Assembly (NCBI GenBank): GCA_024225895.1
Contig: JAAEMC010000153.1
Span: forward strand, 1 to 7,944
Direction of reading: 5' to 3'
From: Desulfobacteraceae bacterium
GTDB lineage: Bacteria; Desulfobacterota; Desulfobacteria; Desulfobacterales; Desulfobacteraceae
DNA: 7,944 nucleotides
Shown: one piece after another, positions 1 through 5,541 of the stretch
Layout: each line of letters starts with the position of its first letter
How positions within the stretch are numbered: position 1 is the first letter of the stretch
Position numbers and translations under genes: made by a program
The notes under the pieces: model-generated
Told to the model about the DNA's origin: nothing
Seen by the model: only the letters and a program-made list of their open reading frames with translations
The model's database searches: none

Positions 1-60
1 CATGGCATCAAAGATGGCTTTTTTCTTTGCCTTGATTTCTTCTCGGGTAAATTTGTCCAT
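1..60 (-). CDS. Unrecognised protein, N-terminal 20 codons only (runs off the left edge)
   Basis: An ATG at 60-58 opens a reading frame that continues past base 1. The visible peptide begins MDKFTREEIK and is rich in Lys and Glu, which suggests a soluble protein with a charged N-terminal helix; no signal peptide is visible. The start is supported by a TTGGAG ribosome binding site at 75-70, nine bases before the ATG and inside the 3' end of the preceding gene. Only one base separates it from that gene's stop codon, so the two are probably co-transcribed and translationally coupled. I do not recognise the family from 20 residues and assign no function. The start is well supported; the identity is unknown. 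Confidence 0.7.
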   Translation of the reverse strand, partial: MDKFTREEIKAKKKAIFDAM

Positions 61-61
61 T

Positions 62-709
62 TTATTCGACTCCAAGATAATCTTCGTTAAAATCCGTGAT
101 CATTGCCATGGAAACCGGAATGAGCATTTCGTGCATTTTGATATTGTTAGACTTGATATCCCTGATTAATTCTGCAGACAGCAATTGAAGTTGGGTATAT
201 ATTTTATCCATATTCAGGGTTGGGTATTGTTTGCCCTGGGTAAAATTGGTTCTGCCGCAAATATGACTGACACCGGCAGTTGCTGTCGGGATACCATAAA
301 CCCTGCAGGTGATGGGGCGGTTCTCATACAGCACACAAAGATCATCTGAACCCAGCAATGGACAGCGGACCCTTTCCTGGGACATTTTACCGACAATTTC
401 AAGTTCTTCTTTACCCTCTTGGAATTCCTTGTATGCATCCCTTTTTAGTTTATACAATGCCCGGTCGGTTTTATCGGCAGTTTTTATCAAATCGTTTTTT
501 TCCTTACCTGAAAATTTTTCTATAAACTTTTGTTTCAGAAAGAGGGCTTCAATTAAAGTCAGATCAAATAGAGCATAGCAGCAGTCGCTGCATTTTTCCC
601 GGCAGAACACTTCTTTGGGGTATTCATTTTTAACGCGGTCAAAAACGGCATCAATCATCTGTACCACTGCTTCATATTTTATGAAGTGTTCTTTTAAATC
701 TATCGTCAT
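62..709 (-). CDS. YkgJ-type cysteine cluster protein (putative Zn/Fe-chelating domain)
   Basis: This 215-residue protein has two cysteine groups typical of the YkgJ/CxxCxxCC family. The first is C36-x3-C40-x2-C43-C44 near the N-terminus. The second is C116, C125 and C135 within an RCPLL...CVLYENRPITCRVYG stretch, followed by C151. Between them lies a charged, probably helical segment (about 60-110). The family is annotated as a putative metal (zinc or iron) binding domain; its reaction is not established, so no substrate is claimed. There is no signal peptide or membrane segment, which suggests a cytoplasmic protein. The ATG at 709 follows an AAAGGA ribosome binding site by about nine bases and lies 12 bases after the mnmE stop, so it probably belongs to the same transcript. 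Assignment to the family is firm; function is open. Confidence 0.85.
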   Translation of the reverse strand: MTIDLKEHFIKYEAVVQMIDAVFDRVKNEYPKEVFCREKCSDCCYALFDLTLIEALFLKQKFIEKFSGKEKNDLIKTADKTDRALYKLKRDAYKEFQEGKEELEIVGKMSQERVRCPLLGSDDLCVLYENRPITCRVYGIPTATAGVSHICGRTNFTQGKQYPTLNMDKIYTQLQLLSAELIRDIKSNNIKMHEMLIPVSMAMITDFNEDYLGVE

Positions 710-721
710 AATGGTTTTCCT

Positions 722-2104
722 TTATTTTCCAATGCAAAAGTTACTGAAAATAGTGTCCAGTATATCCAAGGAGGCTGTTTCCCCGGTAATTGTTCCAAGT
801 GAATCGATACTATTTTTAATATCAATTGCCAATGTATCTTCTTCTCTTCTTTCTTCCAATCCCTGTTTTATGGATTCAAGGCTTTCTTTTGTCTGCTCCA
901 GGGCATTTTTATGTCTGAGATTGGGGATGACAGAAGATTTTTCCATATCCAGTTCATGGATGCAGATATTCACAAGAGCCTGTTTTAATTTTTCAATCCC
1001 GGTGTTGTAAAGGGCGGATATCTTCAATGTGGGGAGATGGTTGTATTTTTCCGGTAATTTTGGCAGGTTCTCTTTGCCAAGGTCAATTTTATTGATGATC
1101 AGAATTACGTTTTTCCCCAATGGGACTATTTTTTCAAATTCCTGTTCCAAAAACCGACTTCCGGGCTCTTTCATAAAAAGGACCAGGTCCGATTTTGTAA
1201 TATGGTCCTTTGCCTTTTCAATGCCAATGATCTCCACTAGGTCATCGGTTCGGTGAATACCCGCTGTATCTGTAATTACAAATGGGATACCATCAATGTT
1301 CAACCCCTCTTCTATGGGATCTCTTGTGGTGCCCGGGATGGCGGTGACAATGGATCTTTCCTGATTGAGCAGGCAATTCATCAGACTGGATTTCCCCACA
1401 TTGGGGGCTCCGCAGATGACTATTTTAATGCCTTCTTTTAAAAAACAGGCATCATCATGCTGTTTGATAAATTCTTTGCATTTAAAAAGTACCTCATCAA
1501 TGATGTCCATCTCTTTTTGCGAGGGTTCAAAGGGCTCTACATCATCCGGAAAATCGATATTGGCTTCTAAGACCGATAAAAAATCAATGAGTTTGTCCCG
1601 GAGTTCTTGTATCTGCTCCTTGAGGGCGCCTGTGTTCTGGGAAGCAGCAAATTTTAATGCACTTGATGATTTGGCATTGATAATATCCGCCACTGCTTCA
1701 GCCTGGGTTAAATCAATGCGGCCATTGAGAAACGCCCGTTTTGTGAATTCACCTGGTTCGGAAAGCCTGGCTCCCAGGGAGAGGGTCTGGTCTAAAATGG
1801 CCCTGAGAACAATAATTCCAGAGTGGGCCTGAATTTCAACCACATCCTCTGCTGTATATGAAGCAGGTCCTTTCATGGCAATTAACAAAACTTCATCAAT
1901 GACTTCACGGGTTTCATAATCCTGGATAAATCCATGATAGACCCTGTGGGATTCCAAAGGTGTCTGGCCGTCAAGCGTGAGTTTTTTTGTTTTTGAAAAA
2001 AGTTCAGATGCAATTTCAAAGGCGTCAGGCCCTGAAATTTTGATAATACCAATACCGCCACTTCCATAGGGAGTTGCTATTGCGGCTATTGTATCCGTCA
2101 TCAT
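722..2104 (-). CDS. mnmE: tRNA uridine-5-carboxymethylaminomethyl GTPase MnmE (TrmE)
   Basis: MnmE works with MnmG to modify the wobble uridine (position 34) of certain tRNAs at C5, using a folate one-carbon donor and GTP hydrolysis in the cytoplasm. The 460-residue length is usual. The N-terminal folate-binding domain (about 1-120) opens with DTIAAIATP and GGIGIIKISGP. A helical domain surrounds the G domain, which has G1 GAPNVGKS (232-239), G2 GTTRD (258-262), G3 DTAG (279-282) and G4 NKID (338-341). E291 matches the catalytic Glu282 of the E. coli enzyme. The C-terminus is FCIGK, carrying the conserved Cys (457). Two ATGs, at 2104 and 2101, are both possible starts; the ribosome binding site is a weak GAGAAG inside the end of jag, six bases away. 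All expected catalytic motifs are present. Confidence 0.97.
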   Translation of the reverse strand: MMTDTIAAIATPYGSGGIGIIKISGPDAFEIASELFSKTKKLTLDGQTPLESHRVYHGFIQDYETREVIDEVLLIAMKGPASYTAEDVVEIQAHSGIIVLRAILDQTLSLGARLSEPGEFTKRAFLNGRIDLTQAEAVADIINAKSSSALKFAASQNTGALKEQIQELRDKLIDFLSVLEANIDFPDDVEPFEPSQKEMDIIDEVLFKCKEFIKQHDDACFLKEGIKIVICGAPNVGKSSLMNCLLNQERSIVTAIPGTTRDPIEEGLNIDGIPFVITDTAGIHRTDDLVEIIGIEKAKDHITKSDLVLFMKEPGSRFLEQEFEKIVPLGKNVILIINKIDLGKENLPKLPEKYNHLPTLKISALYNTGIEKLKQALVNICIHELDMEKSSVIPNLRHKNALEQTKESLESIKQGLEERREEDTLAIDIKNSIDSLGTITGETASLDILDTIFSNFCIGK

Positions 2105-2110
2105 TATTAT

Positions 2111-2929
2111 CTATCTTCTCAATCGTCTTTTACCCCTGAAGGAGCTTTTTTTTTTGGGAAAGATAACAAGCCTTCTGTAATACCCGTCCCCCATGCTCTG
2201 AGTTCTAACCCGTTTATCATCTTTTAAGGCCAGATGAACAATGCGCCGGTCCTGTGCGCTCATTTGGTTAATGGTTGCCGGCCGTCCGGTCTTTTTGGCT
2301 TTGTCAGCCATTTTGTAAGCCAGGTGCTTCAAATTGGACTTACGGGTCTCCATATATCCTTCAATATCTACCTTGACCCGGACTCTGTCATCGCTTTTCC
2401 GGTTGACAATTTTATCGGTTAAAAACTGCATGGCATCCAGGGTCTGGCCCTTTCTGCCAATGAGGATACCGGCATTTCCCCCTTCTATTTTCAGTGTCAG
2501 GTGGTCTTGTTGTGTTTCGGTTGTGATCTGGGCATCATCTGTAATCAGGTTGGCCATTTTCTGTAAAGCTTCAATACCCAGATCAATGGAATCCTGGGTC
2601 ACATCCACTACGGGTTCAGCTTTACGTGGTTCTTCAGGCTGTTTGGCCGGCGGGGTACTTTCGATTCTGGTTTCTTCGCCAAAGGCTTCATCCACTATGG
2701 ATCGAATCCCCTCCATATCCGTACCGTCGTCAACTACAGTTTTTTTATTGACGTCAGGAACCACAACTCTTATTTTAGCGTCTTTCCTGCCGACAATTCC
2801 AAAAATTCCTGAAGCACCTGCGGAAATGACATCATATTTCAATTCCTTTTCACTAAAATTCAATGCTGTGCAGGCATTTTTGATTGCGGTTTCCACATCT
2901 TTACCGGCAAATTCCTGAGTGTTTTTCAT
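2111..2929 (-). CDS. jag: RNA-binding protein Jag/KhpB (Jag_N, KH and R3H domains)
   Basis: This 272-residue cytoplasmic RNA-binding protein has the Jag (KhpB, SpoIIIJ-associated) domain order. The Jag_N domain spans about 1-57, with the ASGIFGIVGRKDA signature. An acidic, proline-containing linker follows (about 60-110), then a KH domain (about 120-195) with its GRKG loop at 158-161. The R3H domain (about 205-257) has R228-x3-H232 and ends in YYRRLVIFP. After it comes a strongly basic tail (258-272). In Gram-positive bacteria KhpB acts in post-transcriptional control of division and cell-wall genes; the role in this lineage is less clear. It follows yidC by 11 bases and has a near-perfect TAGGAGG ribosome binding site at 2940-2934, which fixes the ATG at 2929. 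The conserved yidC-jag pairing supports the call. Confidence 0.95.
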   Translation of the reverse strand: MKNTQEFAGKDVETAIKNACTALNFSEKELKYDVISAGASGIFGIVGRKDAKIRVVVPDVNKKTVVDDGTDMEGIRSIVDEAFGEETRIESTPPAKQPEEPRKAEPVVDVTQDSIDLGIEALQKMANLITDDAQITTETQQDHLTLKIEGGNAGILIGRKGQTLDAMQFLTDKIVNRKSDDRVRVKVDIEGYMETRKSNLKHLAYKMADKAKKTGRPATINQMSAQDRRIVHLALKDDKRVRTQSMGDGYYRRLVIFPKKKSSFRGKRRLRR

Positions 2930-2940
2930 ACGTCCTCCTA

Positions 2941-4623
2941 CTATTTGGAAAATTTCTTTTGAATGTAATACTGCTGTCCCATGGAAATAACGTTGTTGAC
3001 CAGCATGTACAGAACCAGTCCGGCCGGAAAGTTGATAAAGAGTACGGTCATGAATATGGGCATCAACATCATCATTTTGGCCTGCATGGGATCGCCTGCA
3101 GTTGGTGCCATTTTCTGCTGCAAGAGAAAAGAAGCACCCATCAAAAGTGTTAAAACGGGTATCCCGAAAGGCGGTTGCATCATTGGGATAGTAAAATCAA
3201 AATGAAAAAGCCTGTCTGGTGAGGACAGATCATTGATCCAGCCCAAAAAGGATGCATGGCGAAGCTCGATGGCCATGTAAAGCATCCGGTACAGGGCAAA
3301 GAAAATGGGCATCTGGACAAGTAATGGCAGACAACCGCTGGCAGGATTGACCTTATAGGTTTTATAAAGTCCCACAATCTCCTGGTTCATCCGCTGCTTG
3401 TCATCCTTATACTTCTCTCTGATTTCCATCATCAAAGGCTGGACCTTTTTCATTTCGTTCATGGATTTGTAGCTCTTGGTACCAAGGGGCCAGAAGAGAA
3501 TTTTAATGAGGATGGTAAGAAGTATAATGGCTACACCATAATTGGGGATAACCTTGTAAATATAGTTCATTGTAATCAGAAGCGGTTTGGCAATAACATC
3601 AAACCACCCGAAATTGATCGCCTTTTTAAGGGCATTGTCGTATTGGCTTAAGATTTTCAGACTCTTGGGGCCCATGTAATAGGTAAAGGAATAAGTGGCC
3701 TGTTTACCCGGATCCAGCCGCTCCATGGGCTGAAAAAAGTTGGTGGTGACAATTTCATCTGCAAAGGTGAGTTTCAGCTTTGTATCCAGTGGAGTTTTGG
3801 GCATGACGCTGGTTAAAAAATACCGGTCGGTATAACCTGCCCAATCAACAGTCCCGTGGTGGGTATCTTTTTCTTCAATATCATCTGGTTTTAATTTAAT
3901 AAATTCAGAATTAATGTAAGCCATGGGGCCTTCATAGGCAAACCGGGAGCGCTTATCGATTTCTTTTGTGAACGGACCGGGGATGGAAATGATAATATTG
4001 TCATTTAAAGGTGCCCCGGAACCATTTTGAAAAATGATATCGCAATCGATCAAATAAGAATCTGGCCAAAAGGTGAATACTTTTTTTACGGTGATACCCA
4101 AAGATGTTTTCAAAGAAAATGTGATGGATTTTTTGTCATTGGTTACCTGGGTATCAAGTGAATCCACATCTGCTGTAAAGACAGCATCTTTTAATCCCTG
4201 GATGCTATGCCCGGCAAGGTCCATTGAGAAAACCCCCGGTATAAGATCTGTTGCAACCATCTGCTTGAAAGGGGCATCTTTTTGGTTGGTATCTTTATAA
4301 TCTTTGAGCTCACAGTTTTTGATGACTACACCGGCCTCACTGATGACAATATTATACAGCGGGGTGGAGACACGGATGGTGCGAAAATCCTTTGGTTTTA
4401 CAAGGGCTTGCTCCCCGGCAGCCGGCTGGTCGGTTGTTGTAAAATCTGAAACCTTTGCCGCACTTTTTGTGCTTTGTGTTTTCTGATCTTGTTGACCTGC
4501 TTGATCAATGACCTGTTTGGGCTGTTGTGTATTATCCTGTGGTTTTACAAATAAGAACTGAAAACCGACCAGGACGATCACTGAAAGCACAATTGCTAAT
4601 ATTAACCGTTTTTGTTCATCCAT
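2941..4623 (-). CDS. yidC: Membrane protein insertase YidC (Gram-negative type, large periplasmic domain)
   Basis: YidC inserts and folds inner-membrane proteins, alone or with the Sec translocon. The 560-residue length and layout match the Gram-negative form. A first membrane helix (about 6-26) is followed by a Gln-rich linker (about 28-60) and then the periplasmic P1 domain (about 75-330). The conserved insertase core begins near 345, with membrane segments around 360-380, 430-450, 485-502 and 517-547. The cytoplasmic C1 loop between the second and third is charged (KKVQPLMMEIREKYKDDKQ region). NPASGCLPLLVQMPIFFALY and FPAGLVLY are family signatures. K374 sits where E. coli has the groove residue Arg366, so the positive charge is kept. 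The C-terminus is short, without the long basic tail of some homologues. The start at 4623 has an AGGAG site at 4633-4629, five bases away. Confidence 0.97.
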   Translation of the reverse strand: MDEQKRLILAIVLSVIVLVGFQFLFVKPQDNTQQPKQVIDQAGQQDQKTQSTKSAAKVSDFTTTDQPAAGEQALVKPKDFRTIRVSTPLYNIVISEAGVVIKNCELKDYKDTNQKDAPFKQMVATDLIPGVFSMDLAGHSIQGLKDAVFTADVDSLDTQVTNDKKSITFSLKTSLGITVKKVFTFWPDSYLIDCDIIFQNGSGAPLNDNIIISIPGPFTKEIDKRSRFAYEGPMAYINSEFIKLKPDDIEEKDTHHGTVDWAGYTDRYFLTSVMPKTPLDTKLKLTFADEIVTTNFFQPMERLDPGKQATYSFTYYMGPKSLKILSQYDNALKKAINFGWFDVIAKPLLITMNYIYKVIPNYGVAIILLTILIKILFWPLGTKSYKSMNEMKKVQPLMMEIREKYKDDKQRMNQEIVGLYKTYKVNPASGCLPLLVQMPIFFALYRMLYMAIELRHASFLGWINDLSSPDRLFHFDFTIPMMQPPFGIPVLTLLMGASFLLQQKMAPTAGDPMQAKMMMLMPIFMTVLFINFPAGLVLYMLVNNVISMGQQYYIQKKFSK

Positions 4624-4625
4624 TT

Positions 4626-4676
4626 TCTCTCCTAAACATGGAAACTTTTTTCAACAATAAAGTGAAAGAAGAGAGA
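4626..4676 (-). promoter_or_regulatory. Possible hairpin pairing with the yidC ribosome binding site
   Basis: In the 76-base gap before yidC, the transcript segment UCUCUCUU (4676-4669) can pair with AGGAGAGA (4633-4626), which holds the yidC Shine-Dalgarno sequence. The pairing is eight base pairs including one G-U, across a 35-base loop; inside the loop ACUUU and AAAGU can form a small inner stem. If it forms, it would hide the ribosome binding site and could let translation of the preceding yidD or another factor control YidC synthesis. This is inferred from complementarity only. The long loop makes the fold marginal. Confidence 0.3.
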
Positions 4677-4699
4677 TGCGTTTGGCTTTTAGGATTTAA

Positions 4700-4912
4700 T
4701 TAGGGGACAGGATCAAAACCTCCTGCATGGAATGGATGACAACGCAGGACTCTTTTAACGGCAAGAGCCGTGCCCTTGAGGCTGCCGTGTTTTTGTACCG
4801 CTTCAAAGGCATATGCCGAACAGGTAGGATAGTAACGACAGTTCCTGCCTGTTAAAGGTGATATAAAATATTGATAAAATTTAATAAAATTTAATAAAAG
4901 CTTTTTTATCAT
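4700..4912 (-). CDS. yidD: Membrane protein insertion efficiency factor YidD
   Basis: YidD is a small inner-membrane-associated protein that improves YidC-dependent insertion of membrane proteins. The 70-residue product carries the family pattern in full. It has an N-terminal hydrophobic and basic amphipathic helix (about 1-20), [19 protein letters not shown] (17-35) with C25 and C31, and [14 protein letters not shown] (57-70) with C58. The ATG at 4912 overlaps the rnpA stop codon as ATGA. There is no clear Shine-Dalgarno sequence in front, so translation probably depends on ribosomes finishing rnpA. The first codons are very AT-rich and include a 10-base tandem repeat. A 76-base gap then separates it from yidC, its functional partner. 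Length and motifs are complete, so I am very sure. Confidence 0.96.
   Translation of the reverse strand: MIKKLLLNFIKFYQYFISPLTGRNCRYYPTCSAYAFEAVQKHGSLKGTALAVKRVLRCHPFHAGGFDPVP
4871..4900 (-). repeat. Three-copy 10-base tandem repeat inside the yidD 5' end
   Basis: On the plus strand the units TTGATAAAAT, TTAATAAAAT and TTAATAAAAG follow each other with a 10-base period. The first and last units differ from the middle one by a single base each. The repeat lies in codons of the yidD N-terminal helix (L, N, F, I, K, F, Y, Q region). Because the period is not a multiple of three, gain or loss of one unit would shift the yidD reading frame. It may simply reflect AT-rich codons for a hydrophobic and basic helix. 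Confidence 0.6.
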
Positions 4913-5259
4913 ATGGCTTGTGCAATTTTTGTAAAAAGTTTATCAAGCTTTTCAATTATCTCTTTGTTGGATAGCGTAGTCAGGCTCTTCCTTGCAATGA
5001 TGTTGAAATCCTTTTGTCCTGAAATATTCTCTTTTCTTTGTCTGAAATATTCTCTGATTATTCGTTTAATCCTGTTGCGCGTAACGGCATTCCCTACTTT
5101 TTTGGATACTGTAATGCCAATTCGATTGTTTTGGGTTTTTCCCTCAAGCACGGCTGCAATAAAGTAGCCGGTGTGAATTTTGTTTCCTTTTTTCGATAGT
5201 TCTAAAAATTGAGCTCTTTTTAAGAGTCTTACCTTTTTTGGAAAAGTATAATCGCTCAA
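4909..5259 (-). CDS. rnpA: Ribonuclease P protein component
   Basis: RnpA is the small basic protein subunit of RNase P. It binds the catalytic RNA and the 5' leader of pre-tRNA, helping to mature tRNA 5' ends. The 116-residue product has the usual size. Near the N-terminus is the [13 protein letters not shown] signature (6-18), and the RNR motif lies within [21 protein letters not shown] (52-72, with R61, N62, R63, K65, R66 and R69). The start is TTG at 5259, chosen because the family begins just before the FPK-x-RLLKR motif. An AAGGGG ribosome binding site at 5269-5264 lies four bases upstream and no ATG fits. The stop of rpmH is ten bases upstream, and the rnpA stop overlaps yidD by four bases. 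The basic composition is as expected. Confidence 0.96.
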   Translation of the reverse strand: MSDYTFPKKVRLLKRAQFLELSKKGNKIHTGYFIAAVLEGKTQNNRIGITVSKKVGNAVTRNRIKRIIREYFRQRKENISGQKDFNIIARKSLTTLSNKEIIEKLDKLFTKIAQAI

Positions 5260-5269
5260 TTAACCCCTT

Positions 5270-5404
5270 TTACAAAGCAAGTCTTTTTCTTCCTTTTGCT
5301 CTTCTTGCGTTAATAACGCGTCTTCCGCCAGGTGTTGACATGCGTTTTAGAAATCCGTGTTTCCTGGTTCGTTTACGATTGCTGGGCTGAAATGTTCTTT
5401 TCAT
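5270..5404 (-). CDS. rpmH: 50S ribosomal protein L34
   Basis: This 44-residue protein is bL34 of the large ribosomal subunit. It starts [20 protein letters not shown] and ends [11 protein letters not shown]. The TFQPSNRKR start, the [24 protein letters not shown] core and the length all match the family without gaps. Nearly half the residues are Arg or Lys, as suits an rRNA-binding protein. The ATG at 5404 follows an AAGGA ribosome binding site with a long spacer of about 13 bases. It is the first gene after the sigma70-like promoter at 5505-5477 and is followed by rnpA after ten bases, the near-universal rpmH-rnpA pair. The gene is too short for many ORF callers but is certain. Confidence 0.98.
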   Translation of the reverse strand: MKRTFQPSNRKRTRKHGFLKRMSTPGGRRVINARRAKGRKRLAL

Positions 5405-5476
5405 AATAAATAACCGATCCTTAAATAAATATTACCTTCATATTTGGTTGATATTACAAACTACAATAAACATAGG

Positions 5477-5505
5477 AGCTTAACTTATTTTTTGATAAAA
5501 GTCAA
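5477..5505 (-). promoter_or_regulatory. Probable sigma70-type promoter of the rpmH-rnpA-yidD-yidC cluster
   Basis: Read on the minus strand, TTGACT at 5505-5500 matches the -35 consensus in five of six bases. Exactly 17 bases later comes TAAGCT (5482-5477), a poor -10 box that still keeps the two most conserved leading bases and the final T. Transcription would begin near 5470, giving a leader of roughly 65 bases before the rpmH ATG. The spacer is AT-rich. The -35 lies inside the possible 15-codon ORF that follows rng. An independent promoter for the ribosomal-protein cluster is expected from its role, and this is the best candidate in the 137-base gap. Confidence 0.55.
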
Positions 5506-5527
5506 GGTCGCACAACGCCTTCTCCAT
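5480..5527 (-). CDS. Possible 15-codon small ORF after rng
   Basis: Fourteen bases after the rng stop, ATG at 5527 opens a frame encoding MEKALCDLDFYQKIS and ending in TAA at 5482-5480. It is preceded by AAAGGAG, with nine bases between GGAG and the ATG. This is one of the better ribosome binding sites in the window, and the only one with no longer gene behind it. The peptide matches nothing I recognise. It has no hydrophobic segment and one Cys. The putative rpmH -35 box lies within it and its stop codon overlaps the -10 box, so it would be translated only from transcripts reading through from rng. A 15-codon ORF can arise by chance; the ribosome binding site is the main argument for it. Confidence 0.3.
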   Translation of the reverse strand: MEKALCDLDFYQKIS

Positions 5528-5541
5528 AGCTCTTATCTCCT

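Noticed and set aside
1365..1832. Plus-strand open frame opposite mnmE (155 codons)
   Set aside because: It is antisense to the conserved MnmE G domain and its composition is typical of a mirrored frame.
2334..2918. Long plus-strand open frame opposite jag (194 codons)
   Set aside because: It lies entirely antisense to a clear Jag gene with all three domains. It is a shadow frame with no independent family features.
4478..4540. Mobile element or foreign DNA signs anywhere in the window
   Set aside because: No inverted terminal repeats, transposase or integrase motifs or abrupt composition change were seen here or elsewhere; all genes are core functions in one orientation.
4476..4548. Gln-rich segment of YidC as a possible repeat or insertion
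   Set aside because: A variable polar linker between the first membrane helix and the P1 domain is normal in Gram-negative YidC, and there is no regular repeat unit.
4616..4639. Seven-codon ORF (MFRENG region) overlapping the yidC start
   Set aside because: It has no ribosome binding site of its own, and an ATG this close upstream of a gene is easily explained by chance.
5497..5521. Possible intrinsic terminator after rng
   Set aside because: AAGGCG and CGACCTT can pair around a five-base loop, but the stem is short with a bulged A and is followed by only four Ts. It also overlaps the promoter -35 box, so it is too weak to call.
5405..5541. Possible replication origin near rpmH
   Set aside because: The rpmH cluster is often near oriC, but this gap is only 137 bases, dnaA is not adjacent, and I see no TTATCCACA-like DnaA boxes.
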